Shown: positions 56,601 through 64,000 of the stretch, one piece after another
Layout: every line of letters begins with the position of its first letter
How positions within the stretch are numbered: the stretch's first letter is position 1
NCBI GenBank assembly: GCA_964385755.1
Contig: CAYLPZ010000006.1
Coordinates: forward strand, 1-64,000
Direction of reading: 5' to 3'
Length of the DNA: 64,000 bases
Source of the DNA: CAG-698 sp964385755
Lineage (GTDB): Bacteria > Bacillota_I > Bacilli_A > ML615J-28 > CAG-698
Position numbers and translations under genes: made by a program
Notes under the pieces: model-generated
Database searches by the model: none
What the model was told of the DNA's origin: nothing
What the model saw: only the letters and a program-made list of their open reading frames with translations

Positions 56601-59600
56601 AACTGAAGAAAGTGCTTTACAGCCCATGAAAGCAAAAGAACCAATCAACTCAACATCATCAAGATTAATGTCTGTTAATTTTTCATCCCCCGCAAAAGCA
56701 TATTCTTTGATAAATGGACAAGATGTACCATCATTATCTTTTAAGAAATTAACTCTTTCTAGTGCTGTACAATTATAAAAAGCATATTTTCTCACTTCTT
56801 TAACATCAGCAGGGATAGTTACACTTATAACTGTATCATTTGTACAAGGAGTTTTCGCAGAATCATAATCATCATTTTTAATTTCTATTTCATAATCTGT
56901 TGTATATAGTGAAAATGCAAAAGCACCAATGTATAAAATGCCTTCATCATCAGGGATTACTACATTTCCACCAATACCTTTATATGCTACTAATACATTA
57001 CTTTCAACAATAAATTCATTTTTAACAACTACTTTTGTAGAAGCCATTAAAGTTGATTGTCTTCCTCCTACTTTTACCTTTAAAGAGATAGTCGCATTAC
57101 CTTCTTTAAGAGCAGTCACTACACCATTTTCATCTACTGTCGCAACTTTTTCATTTGTAGAAGACCAAATTAGTTCATAGTCTTTTAAGTTCCAAGGTTT
57201 TAATTCATAATTTAGTTTTACCTGTTCGCTTGGATAGAATGACACAAATTCCTTATCCGTAAAGAAGAAATGATCACCAGCTTCACCAATCTCTGATTCT
57301 TCTGGTCCATTAGCAAAAGCTTTGATTGTTTCAAAGTAAGTAAAGTTAATATCTGTAAGCTTATCTGCACCAGTTTCAACTTCCTTATCTCTTACTTTAA
57401 TTTTCAAATTAACTGAATAAGAATATCCATCACTTGCAAGCGCGTAACAACTAATTGTTGCAGTACCAGAACCAACTGCTTCAATTTCTCCATTATTTAC
57501 TTTTATTATATTTTCATCTGATGTTGTCCATTTTAATGTTGAAAAATATTTATTTTGATTATCTACATCACTAGAAATAGTTGGATCATCAGATGTCAAC
57601 ATTTCATTTAAATTTAAAATATCACCGACAGAAATATTTTTAAAATATTGATAAGTGTTACCTGATACACTTGAGTAGTACTTTTCTTGATATTTAATGT
57701 TTTGTGAATTAGTACCTGGAAGTGTAACAAAGGCATAACTTTGATTTAATGCATAATCATCAACAAAAAATCCAAGACCATTAGATAAGTTGACATTTTT
57801 ATCTTCCATTGAACTATATTGAATTAAATCCATATAATCCGTTATTTCTACAGTCACTTTTGTCTCTTCATTCTTTTCGCTATAAACAGGTATTGCGTAA
57901 TCACCAAGTGATACTACTTTTCCATCAATTAATGTGAATGGTCTAATAGATTGAGTATAGTGATTATCATATACATAAACATCAACATAATAGCGATAAT
58001 CTTTTAATGATTTATCATACTTAGTGTAGAACTGTGCGTCAGTAATTGTAGGAGCTTGATAATCCACATAGAACGAGAATTCAAATGTGTTATTAAGATT
58101 TGTATTTAGTCCACCATCTTGATAATCAAGTTCTGCTACCATACTGAATGAATATTTTGTATTATTTTCTAAACCAAGCTCAGCAGCAGTTACATTCAAT
58201 ATTTCATAGTTTGGAACTATTGATCCACTAAAATATGCTTTACGAGCATCGTATTTAATATGTTCATAAACTTCTTCACCGGTATACTCATTAATTATTT
58301 TATATGTTACCTTTTTAGCATTTCTTAAAAGACCAGCATACACTGTGGTAACTCCATTAATCGTATCTAAGTAATATCCCACAGCAGCATGCTCTTCTGA
58401 TGCAGGAATCTTATCATATTTACTTTCATCAATTTCATATACATATGTTCCTAAAGGAATAACATAACTATAATAGTATCTTCCTAAAGGAGTTGAAGCG
58501 TAATAATCAGCTTTAAGTTTATCTTCTTCATCAATTGCGCCATTATATGCTTCACTTTCAACTTCATAGTATGTTTTATCAAACATTGGTGCAGCTGTCC
58601 AATCGCCAAAGAATGCAAGATAAGGAATTGATAAATCAATACCATCTTCATTAAGTGACTCTAAAACACCATAACCTTCTACATACATTCCGTTAATAAA
58701 TGATTTTCTAATGTATGCTTTTTCATCATCAGTTAGTTTAATCGTATATGTAACTTTTACAGTTCCATTTTCATTAACAGTTAGAATATCTCCATCTAAT
58801 ACACCATCACCTGTAATTTGTGCTAAAGTATTTGGGTTTAACATATATGCTTTTTCAGCAACGTATTCTGGGTCTGATGTTGATAAAGATTCTGTCATTG
58901 TTAAATCTGTAAGTTTATATTTTAATTTTTCATTTGATGTATTATGAACATTGAAATTAAGTACATAAACTCCAGTTTCTTCTTTATCATCTTTTAATTC
59001 TAGTTTTGGTTTTGTTTGGCCATCAACTGATAAATAAGCTTTTGTGTTAACAGCATACTCAAGATTCCCAAGACCAGATCCTTGCTTTCTAGGTGAATAA
59101 GGATTACCTTCTTCATTAAGAATAATAGTTGCGGTTGACATTAAAAGCGAGTTTGCCATATTTGTAAGTTCTGGAGAAGTCATATATGGATATCTTTCTT
59201 TTAAAGCTTGTTTTACTAAAATAACAACGCCACAAAGATTTGGGCTAGCCATAGATGTTCCAGATATTTTATCATATCCTCCACCTGGGACAGATGAAGT
59301 AATTGATCCTCCATGAGCAGTAATTTCTGGTTTTAATGCTAAATCAGATACAGGTCCCCAGCTTGAGAAATCAGACATAAAAGGACCAGCTAGATAGCTC
59401 TTATCAAATGTAAGAGTTCCACTACTCTTAGCTGCTAGATATTCACCATCATCTTTTGAGATAGAACAAAGTGGAATATCTAAATGACTTCCAGCATTCA
59501 TATATACATCACCGGAAATATTATTATAAATAATACAACCAATCGCTCCTTGTGCTAAAGCAATTTGTGCTTTTTCCTCAAAACTAGTTTCACCACGCTT

Positions 59601-61103
59601 AACTAAAGCAATCTTCCCCTTAACATTTATACTTGAATAGTTAACTTTTTTTCCAACTCCTGGCACAGTAACATATTCAAGTTTTATAACTTCTTTTGTG
59701 GTATTTACTTTATCAAATAACATCTCATAGAAATCATAAGGATTGCCTGCACTGCTATTTGCATTATTAAAGAAAAATGTATAACCATTTTCATCAACGA
59801 TATATTTACTCTTTTCACCACTAATTGAAGCAACAGAAATAGTCGATGGATAAGTAGAAGGTGATCCAACTGTTGCGGAGTCAGGATTAGATGCTTTATT
59901 TGTATTACTATTAGCACCTCCATAGCCAGATGAATAATCATTGCTCGCCGCAACAACTAAAGAAATACCAGCTTTTTCAATGTTGTTATATACAACATTT
60001 ACATAGTCATTCTCACGAGAACTAGAAAAGCCACAAGCAGTTCCTAATGATAAGTTAATTGCATCAACACCAATCAAAATAGCATCTTCCAAAGCAGCTA
60101 GAATATCAGATTCTATTGCACCTTGATTAAAATCACCAAATACTTTCATTAATACAAGTTGAGTATTAATAGCAACACCAGTAATTACGTCATCTTTACC
60201 ACCAATGATCCCCGCAACATGTGTACCATGGTTAGAATCATAAGGAGACACATCACTATCTTTATCAGCATAGTCATAAGCAAATGGAATTTTAGCGTTC
60301 ATATATACATCTTGAACTTTGATATTTTCAAAATATCTATAAGCTCTTGTGTTTTGTAATATACTATCAATATAATTCATTGAAAGCATTGTTTCTTCTG
60401 GCATGTTTTGAAATACAGTATGGTGAATATCAAAGCCAGAGTCAAGAATCGCAACAGATGTATTAGAGCCATCAAAATCTACATTACTTGAATCGAAGAT
60501 ACCAGTGTCATATACTTTCACAAAGTTAGTTACAGCATCATAACTACTAGTTCCATCATCTTCAGTAGTTTGATAATCAGGTTCTGAATACACTTCAGAA
60601 ATAAATGCATTAATATTATAATCGCTACTCATTAATTTCTTATACTGTCCATAAGTTGTTTGAGCAGAAAAACCGCTTAAAATAGTAGTAAATGAATGAT
60701 CAACACTTTGGATGTAATTCTCACTTATTAGCTTTTCTGCTAATGTATTTTGTTCAGAGAACATTTTTTCTTTGAGATAATTAGCATAGTCACTTGTAAC
60801 ATAATCTCTTACATTACTATAACCGTTATTATCATTATTATAACGATCTAACAAACTAATAGATTTAGTAGTGATAACAATATTAATCTTATCACCATCA
60901 TCAAGTTCATTAAGTTCATATAAATATTCTTTATTAAGATACTTAGTGTTATCTGTCATCTCCGCAATCAAATCAGCGTGCTCGACATTTAAACTAATTT
61001 TATCATTAACTTTTTCACTTACATCATTAATTCCACAAGAGATACAAACAAATCCTAAAAATATAGTTAGTACTAGTAATGTAATCTTTCTTTTAAACTT
61101 CAT
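53640..61103 (-). CDS. Giant surface subtilase with BspA-type LRR region
   Basis: A 2487-residue lipoprotein-like protease (VCISC, Cys 23). The S8 catalytic triad is D221 (AILDSGFD), H292 (NHGTHVAG) and S617 (SGTSMASP), with N388 as oxyanion residue; a PA domain is inserted around 490-570. Fn3-like domains of C5a-peptidase type follow to about 1150, then two Big2-type Ig domains (about 1200-1390). More than 25 LRR_5/BspA repeats (AFxNCxxL pattern) run from about 1410 to 2200. A helical stalk leads to LPTTN, a hydrophobic helix and KKRFWL. A cell-surface endopeptidase, first gene of the peptide-uptake array; GGAG precedes the ATG. Confidence 0.95.
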   Translation of the reverse strand: MKFKRKITLLVLTIFLGFVCISCGINDVSEKVNDKISLNVEHADLIAEMTDNTKYLNKEYLYELNELDDGDKINIVITTKSISLLDRYNNDNNGYSNVRDYVTSDYANYLKEKMFSEQNTLAEKLISENYIQSVDHSFTTILSGFSAQTTYGQYKKLMSSDYNINAFISEVYSEPDYQTTEDDGTSSYDAVTNFVKVYDTGIFDSSNVDFDGSNTSVAILDSGFDIHHTVFQNMPEETMLSMNYIDSILQNTRAYRYFENIKVQDVYMNAKIPFAYDYADKDSDVSPYDSNHGTHVAGIIGGKDDVITGVAINTQLVLMKVFGDFNQGAIESDILAALEDAILIGVDAINLSLGTACGFSSSRENDYVNVVYNNIEKAGISLVVAASNDYSSGYGGANSNTNKASNPDSATVGSPSTYPSTISVASISGEKSKYIVDENGYTFFFNNANSSAGNPYDFYEMLFDKVNTTKEVIKLEYVTVPGVGKKVNYSSINVKGKIALVKRGETSFEEKAQIALAQGAIGCIIYNNISGDVYMNAGSHLDIPLCSISKDDGEYLAAKSSGTLTFDKSYLAGPFMSDFSSWGPVSDLALKPEITAHGGSITSSVPGGGYDKISGTSMASPNLCGVVILVKQALKERYPYMTSPELTNMANSLLMSTATIILNEEGNPYSPRKQGSGLGNLEYAVNTKAYLSVDGQTKPKLELKDDKEETGVYVLNFNVHNTSNEKLKYKLTDLTMTESLSTSDPEYVAEKAYMLNPNTLAQITGDGVLDGDILTVNENGTVKVTYTIKLTDDEKAYIRKSFINGMYVEGYGVLESLNEDGIDLSIPYLAFFGDWTAAPMFDKTYYEVESEAYNGAIDEEDKLKADYYASTPLGRYYYSYVIPLGTYVYEIDESKYDKIPASEEHAAVGYYLDTINGVTTVYAGLLRNAKKVTYKIINEYTGEEVYEHIKYDARKAYFSGSIVPNYEILNVTAAELGLENNTKYSFSMVAELDYQDGGLNTNLNNTFEFSFYVDYQAPTITDAQFYTKYDKSLKDYRYYVDVYVYDNHYTQSIRPFTLIDGKVVSLGDYAIPVYSEKNEETKVTVEITDYMDLIQYSSMEDKNVNLSNGLGFFVDDYALNQSYAFVTLPGTNSQNIKYQEKYYSSVSGNTYQYFKNISVGDILNLNEMLTSDDPTISSDVDNQNKYFSTLKWTTSDENIIKVNNGEIEAVGSGTATISCYALASDGYSYSVNLKIKVRDKEVETGADKLTDINFTYFETIKAFANGPEESEIGEAGDHFFFTDKEFVSFYPSEQVKLNYELKPWNLKDYELIWSSTNEKVATVDENGVVTALKEGNATISLKVKVGGRQSTLMASTKVVVKNEFIVESNVLVAYKGIGGNVVIPDDEGILYIGAFAFSLYTTDYEIEIKNDDYDSAKTPCTNDTVISVTIPADVKEVRKYAFYNCTALERVNFLKDNDGTSCPFIKEYAFAGDEKLTDINLDDVELIGSFAFMGCKALSSVNLTSVYAIGEAAFKDCESLTFVDITSLINGGIESFNNCINLKEVIIGKYTNLADLMFANTSISILDIYNDRIPSNCFENCDLLTKVTIHNNLVYVGSKAFNDCDALEEVIFEDVSCEFIYESAFENCSNLQKVTMPNSDVVLEKRAFANCPHLEIVTINNNTRITKNYGEVFSGSNNLSTFDVSLENQYYNFNGGYLLSKDNKVIYLVAPKALDNKFVTLDSKVEEIYEGAFSGLDNLYSIDLANVKVIGSNAFANCNNLENVILAENVTLNESAFEESGLVNCVNIDKVLYFAPYCFAKTKLESIKFNDDVIISQAAFMDCQNLTKVTGKIESLGNEAFANCKNLSSVDLEVNTVGAHAFYNDESLSSVSLRKTKEILEGAFFGCINLINIYLEEVKVIGNYAFSDCVNLESINIPNIEEIGSYAFAGVNQARGNIITAIALPDTLKIIGDYAFSYADMLSNVTIGKGLNTIGSYAFSGCLSLETFETTSILECINEGTFLDDEKLQSVIINDVRYIKEAAFMNCVALKEISLDSVIEISMQAFNKCESLITVNLPNVIKLAPGSFLSCANLEAVYMPKVEVIDAQALSCIAVSEINLPSTVKYIAPTAFYYNVNQVRFTDLSRNDTCVINDYVRLDDGVLYTTNENGKYSLSAYPTAKPSETYEVLFNTVRISEYAGYFNRRIIKLIFPDTLKLIGNMAFYGSVNLKTIEFKSTTAPILEGTITTNDISYDTSSEIYKELNKYFLFNGATPLYYGQFKDMIGLAEKMNLIIPTNAIDETYKDMLYRLYFNVDNVIKSDYVALDSKSINYLDKVSLIPDDVKIGDEQIIKDARTAYNLVTQDLTQYGYTKEYLDSLLERLENAEAKWNEINMIRINKNYSHIIENINNLGPTYDFNKLSTYYEIVEALKIVDRDDKKYLDTKTVDSFKKGFDEYFSNLNEDIDVVNEINTLPTTNVNKVGLAATAVTALASLVVLFVFIKKRFWL

Positions 61104-61142
61104 ATTTACTCCTTTTTAAAAGCTATTTATCAATTTGTCAAA

Positions 61143-61165
61143 AATAGAGTATATTGGTCTCTATT
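61143..61165. promoter_or_regulatory. Operator-like inverted repeat before the subtilase gene
   Basis: Perfect AATAGAG, 9-base spacer, CTCTATT, overlapping the -10 element and the transcription start region of the subtilase promoter. It could bind a regulator of the whole array. Confidence 0.5.
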
Positions 61166-61190
61166 CTAATTATTTTATCATATTTTGCAA
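61163..61190 (-). promoter_or_regulatory. Promoter of the subtilase-Opp array
   Basis: Minus strand: TTGCAA (61185-61190), 16 bases, TAGAAT (61163-61168). A TTGACA lies further downstream but has no -10 at a usable distance before the ribosome site. Confidence 0.5.
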
Positions 61191-61292
61191 TAAAATTCAA
61201 TCATTAATAATTTATGTAAAATATTCATAATTAAATGATATTATTAATAAACAAATATTTCCGTTTTATTTAATATATTTCATTAAATAATA
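61191..61292. other. Non-coding AT-rich gap
   Basis: Very AT-rich, no open frame with start and ribosome site on either strand. Part of a 1 kb region that separates the subtilase array from the STAS genes. Confidence 0.5.
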
Positions 61293-61319
61293 TAAAAAAA
61301 ATGCTCATAATCAGCATTT
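61293..61319 (-). terminator. Minus-strand terminator in the decayed region
   Basis: Minus strand: AAATGCT, 7-base loop, AGCATTT, then seven T. Confidence 0.6.
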
Positions 61320-61495
61320 ATATTAAGACTTTGAATTGGAATAAAAAGACAACATCATTAAAGATGCGATAACTTCAGGGGAAGATTATTTTAAATTAAA
61401 ATGATTATTAGTATTTTCCTATTTCTTTATATTATTTAACAAAAGCTTAGATCAAAATTCTCACTTTCCATAATCTTCCTCTTTTCATAAAACAA
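61320..61495. other. Decayed region without a gene
   Basis: Short coding-like strings occur (for example plus strand KDNIIKDAITSGEDYF at about 61346-61393), but an in-frame TAA precedes and TGA follows, and no start is present. Probably gene debris. Confidence 0.35.
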
Positions 61496-61529
61496 TAAAA
61501 AAAGCATCTACCATTTTTGATAGATGCTA
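61496..61529 (-). terminator. Minus-strand terminator
   Basis: Minus strand: AGCATCTA, 10-base loop, TAGATGCT, then seven T. It follows the 34-codon frame at 61548-61652. Confidence 0.7.
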
Positions 61530-61547
61530 AATTTCTAACACGATTTT

Positions 61548-61652
61548 TTATTCAAACATGGCTAGTTTCTTCGCTGAACATCTCCTTTTGACTTCCTTTA
61601 TATCTTTTTTATCGGATTTATCATCGCTTTTTACTAGTCTTCTAATGGGCAT
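61548..61652 (-). CDS. Possible 34-aa basic peptide or gene fragment
   Basis: ATG to TAA on the minus strand, reading MPIRRLVKSDDKSDKKDIKEV and ending CSAKKLAMFE, followed 18 bases later by a good terminator. No ribosome site, and a TAA directly precedes the ATG. The charged, coding-like composition and the terminator suggest either a small gene or the last piece of a decayed one. Confidence 0.3.
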   Translation of the reverse strand: MPIRRLVKSDDKSDKKDIKEVKRRCSAKKLAMFE

Positions 61653-61850
61653 TTAAATAAGGGATATTAAAAGGACAATAGATATGCATAGACAATAGTC
61701 TATCATCCTTATTTATTATAAGCAAATTGTCATATACGCAGGAATACAAATAATTCCTTTTTCTCTAATTTTTAAATTTTTAGGATGAATAATATAACAA
61801 GCACTTATTTTTTTAAAAAAACATTGAACTAAATCTTTTAAGTTAAGTTG
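61653..61850. other. Non-coding gap
   Basis: No frame, RNA gene or strong repeat recognised. A short imperfect palindrome (GACAATAG...CTATCATCC, near 61674-61710) is the only structure seen. Confidence 0.4.
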
Positions 61851-62108
61851 TTAGTATTCTTTTGAAATTTTAGCTTCAATTGAAGATATCTTTACATTTG
61901 TTTTATCTCCACTAATAATTATAAAGTCTATTTCTGTGTCGTTTCTATGTTTTTCTTCATTGTAATAATTATAAAAATAGAGCCTGCTAGTCGTATCCAA
62001 TGAAATAATTTTTACTCTTTTATTTTCATCTATTTTTGCAAAGGTTGTAATAATGATTTTTCGAACAATACCTTCGCAAAAACTTTTTTTATAATTATTA
62101 AATATAGC
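61851..62108 (-). pseudogene. Remnant of an AAA/DUF4143-type ATPase gene
   Basis: A minus-strand frame with no start codon, entered after an in-frame TAG, encodes about 85 residues and ends in TAA. It reads SFCEGIVRKIIITTFAKIDE, then FYNYYNEEKHRNDTEIDFII and VKISSIEAKISKEY. The acidic EIDF and EAK with spacing of about 17 residues match the C-terminal DUF4143 (PD-(D/E)xK-like) domain of AAA_14 ATPases. The whole ATPase domain and the final residues are missing. These proteins are common in gut bacteria and often found as fragments. Confidence 0.7.
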
Positions 62109-62148
62109 CTAAAAATTCAATAAATATGCAAAATAAATATGCATCTTT

Positions 62149-63000
62149 TTATTTAATCGAAATAATATTACTAAACCCTGTTAGATTTAATATATCAATT
62201 ATGTTTTCATTTGCGTTAATTATTTCTAATGTTTTGTTTACACATTTTTTCTTAAGTTTCAATATAACTCGAAGACCAGCACTAGAAATATATCTTAAAT
62301 CTTTCGCGTTAATAATAACACTATCCAGAATATTTGCTTCTGTTATTACTTTTTCAAATTCATCTGCATTAGTTGCATCAACATTACCAACTAGAGTAAT
62401 TAAAGTGATGTTATTATCATATGCAATGTTCATTTGATTATTATTTTCTTTTTTGTAAATTTCTTTTTTTCCAAATACTTCATCAAATTGTTGTTTTAAT
62501 TCCTGATACATTTTTAAATGGTTAAAGCGTTTAAAAACTTGAAGATATTCTAAATATAGCCACTCTTGTTTTTCTTTTCCTCTTTTAAATAAACTCCAAA
62601 CGCTATCACCATCTTTTTGTAAGGCATAATTAATATCTAAAATATTTGATAATTTATCAGCTAAGATTAGCATTGCACAATCATCATCACAACTTTCTAA
62701 TGCTTTTAAAGTTGTTGTTTTTCTTTCTTCCCATGTTTTTGATTTATCTTCAGTATCAAACATTACAATGTTATATACTTTTTCACCAAATTCTTTTTTT
62801 ATTACATCCGGTGATACATGAGCATCTTCTACTGTATCATGTAAAAATCCCGCCGCAACAACTTCATTACTAGCCCCATTTTCAAGTAGTATCATTCCAA
62901 CAGAAACAGGATGTAGAATATATGGAAGACCACCTTTCCTTACTTCCCCTTTATGTACATTTGAAGCAAATAACAATGCTTTACGTTTTATATCATTCAT
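62149..63000 (-). CDS. HD domain (RelA/SpoT-hydrolase type) fused to STAS domain
   Basis: A 283-residue cytoplasmic protein. Residues 1-150 form an HD domain of the RelA/SpoT hydrolase type: H30 (ILHPVSVG), H54-D55 (GFLHDTVED) and a later Asp in LILADKLSNI. Residues 190-283 form a STAS domain with the phospho-acceptor region YISSAGLRVIL (S240 by position against SpoIIAA). The fusion suggests that binding or phosphorylation of the STAS part controls, or reports on, nucleotide hydrolysis. The nucleotide is unknown; (p)ppGpp is one option. It starts nine bases after the STAS-phosphotransferase gene. Confidence 0.88.
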   Translation of the reverse strand: MNDIKRKALLFASNVHKGEVRKGGLPYILHPVSVGMILLENGASNEVVAAGFLHDTVEDAHVSPDVIKKEFGEKVYNIVMFDTEDKSKTWEERKTTTLKALESCDDDCAMLILADKLSNILDINYALQKDGDSVWSLFKRGKEKQEWLYLEYLQVFKRFNHLKMYQELKQQFDEVFGKKEIYKKENNNQMNIAYDNNITLITLVGNVDATNADEFEKVITEANILDSVIINAKDLRYISSAGLRVILKLKKKCVNKTLEIINANENIIDILNLTGFSNIISIK

Positions 63001-63009
63001 AATTAGTTA

Positions 63010-64000
63010 TTAGAAATATAGTTTATCTACCTTTCCCACATTATTTTCTATTTTATTTATATAAAATTTTAGAAGTTCTTTTCCTTCCTCTGTATTTTCA
63101 AGATTATATTTATGAACTCTACGAATAATACGTGCACCAGTTAACATTTCAATTTTTGTGACTACATCATCAATTAATTGCTTATTATTATCAAAATAAA
63201 CATTTAAAAATTTATTCCACATTTTAACAGTTGTTTCATAAGTTAAACCATAAAAATCAAGGGCATTTTGATGATTAAACATTGAATAACCAACAAATCC
63301 CGCATATACACTTGCTAGATCAAATATAGGATGACCAACAGATACTGTATCCATATCAATAAGTATTGGTCCATCTTCATCATACATTACATTATTTGTA
63401 TGATAATCACCATGTATTAATACTTCTGAAACTGGTATTTCAGAGACTAATTTACTTAGCTTTTCATAAGACTTTTCTGAGATAATTCCTTTTGTTGCCT
63501 TAACCCAAGTAATACCTTCTTCTTTAATTGATGGAAACTCATCAGTAGTTGCTTTTACCTCATGAATTTTCTTCAAAAACTTAGCAAATATTTCCACGTA
63601 ATAATCCAGTTTTTCACTATCTTTCGCAATTAATTTACTAATTGATTTTGCATTTAATAGTTCAACTACATTGCCATAGAAATCTCCAACTTTAACAATA
63701 TCATAAGGGATTGCGGAATTGATACCTTTCATAAATACTTTTCTACATAACTCACGTTCATTTTTGATTTCTTCTAGTGGTGAGTTCTTATAAAATACTT
63801 TAACAATCGTCTCAGCATCATAACGATATATTCTTCCTTTTGCTCCTTGCGCAATTACTTCACATCCTTCAATTGATAATTTTCTAAATGCTTTTTCTAC
63901 TGTTAATAATTCTACAAAACCTGTCATATCAAAGATATTATATATCTCATTTGAAACATTGATTACTTTTAATTCACTAACAGTTTTACGAAGTCTTAAT
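63010..64000 (-). CDS. STAS domain fused to APH-type phosphotransferase, 5' end cut
   Basis: The frame stays open to the right edge of the window, so the gene is incomplete; the first Met inside (63927) is not the start. The earliest residues (LRKTVSELKVINVSNEIYNI, then FDMTGFVELLTVEKAF) are the end of a STAS domain. A choline-kinase/APH-like kinase follows: lid loop AQGAKGRIYRY, Lys in ETIVKVFY, catalytic HGDYHTNNVM and metal-binding LIDMDTVS. This resembles the TIGR02172-type phosphotransferases. The substrate is unknown. Next to an HD-STAS gene, a shared signalling role is plausible. Confidence 0.88.
   Translation of the reverse strand, partial: LRLRKTVSELKVINVSNEIYNIFDMTGFVELLTVEKAFRKLSIEGCEVIAQGAKGRIYRYDAETIVKVFYKNSPLEEIKNERELCRKVFMKGINSAIPYDIVKVGDFYGNVVELLNAKSISKLIAKDSEKLDYYVEIFAKFLKKIHEVKATTDEFPSIKEEGITWVKATKGIISEKSYEKLSKLVSEIPVSEVLIHGDYHTNNVMYDEDGPILIDMDTVSVGHPIFDLASVYAGFVGYSMFNHQNALDFYGLTYETTVKMWNKFLNVYFDNNKQLIDDVVTKIEMLTGARIIRRVHKYNLENTEEGKELLKFYINKIENNVGKVDKLYF

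Noticed and set aside
54868..57180. Several plus-strand frames inside the LRR region
   Set aside because: They are antisense to the subtilase/LRR gene, have no ribosome sites, and mirror the repeated codons of the LRR array.
53640..61103. Tandem repeats as a possible CRISPR or satellite
   Set aside because: The periodicity is at protein level (LRR of about 23 residues); no identical DNA repeats with regular spacers are seen anywhere in the window.
61104..62148. tRNA, small RNA or riboswitch in the largest gap
   Set aside because: No cloverleaf, T-loop consensus GTTCRANNC or known riboswitch core recognised; the structures seen are terminator hairpins.
62646..62873. Plus-strand frame of 75 codons over the HD-STAS gene
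   Set aside because: Antisense to a well-supported HD domain; rich in Leu, His and Phe as expected of a shadow frame.

Overview
The window is AT-rich bacterial DNA, almost entirely coding and almost entirely on the minus strand, with AAGGAG-type ribosome sites, TTGACA/TATAAT promoters and U-tailed hairpin terminators. TGG encodes Trp, and a TGA stop is seen in an ATGA gene overlap, so the standard bacterial code fits better than the Mycoplasma code. A bile salt hydrolase, BspA-type leucine-rich repeats, many lipoproteins and a PotA with a Mycoplasma-like internal insertion suggest a gut Bacillota close to the Erysipelotrichia/Acholeplasma/RF39 side of the tree. That placement is inference. 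No rRNA, tRNA, CRISPR array, IS element or prophage was recognised.

Layout, left to right; minus-strand genes read right to left. 1-9 kb: an SDR oxidoreductase, a ferrous iron locus (FeoA-FeoB fusion, an unlisted 56-aa FeoB-associated Cys-rich protein, a 62-aa lipoprotein), and potABCD for polyamine uptake. 9-13.7 kb: five tightly packed genes encoding a YwaF-type membrane protein, a SnoaL-fold protein that resembles bile acid 7-alpha-dehydratase BaiE, a flavodoxin-ferredoxin (EFR1 type), a membrane-anchored Nudix-like protein and a bile salt hydrolase. This is the best candidate for an undescribed system. 13.7-17.2 kb: thioredoxin, thioredoxin reductase, an unknown protein and a CorC/HlyC-type membrane protein.

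17.4-22.5 kb is a TasA/SipW-like locus: an ER-type signal peptidase, two proteins with SipW-type signal peptides, a small secreted protein and a 46-aa membrane protein. A divergent small gene and a broken membrane-protein gene follow. 23-26.8 kb holds a nitroreductase, a FAD-Rieske oxidoreductase, a GNAT acetyltransferase and lipoproteins.

26.9-61.1 kb is dominated by surface biology. From 61.1 down to 29.5 kb about 19 genes lie head to tail with very short gaps. They encode a 2487-aa subtilase/LRR surface protein, an accessory lipoprotein, OppABCDF, a small membrane protein, a 1052-aa thioredoxin-domain lipoprotein, a CD1871A-like CxxC membrane protein, a NapH-ferredoxin/TlpA fusion, and a MoxR-DUF58-VWA cluster. 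Together they suggest extracellular proteolysis, peptide import, electron delivery to extracytoplasmic thiols, and MoxR/VWA-assisted maturation.

61.2-62.1 kb is a decayed region with a DUF4143-type remnant. The right edge carries two adjacent STAS fusions: STAS-phosphotransferase, cut by the window edge, and HD-STAS.
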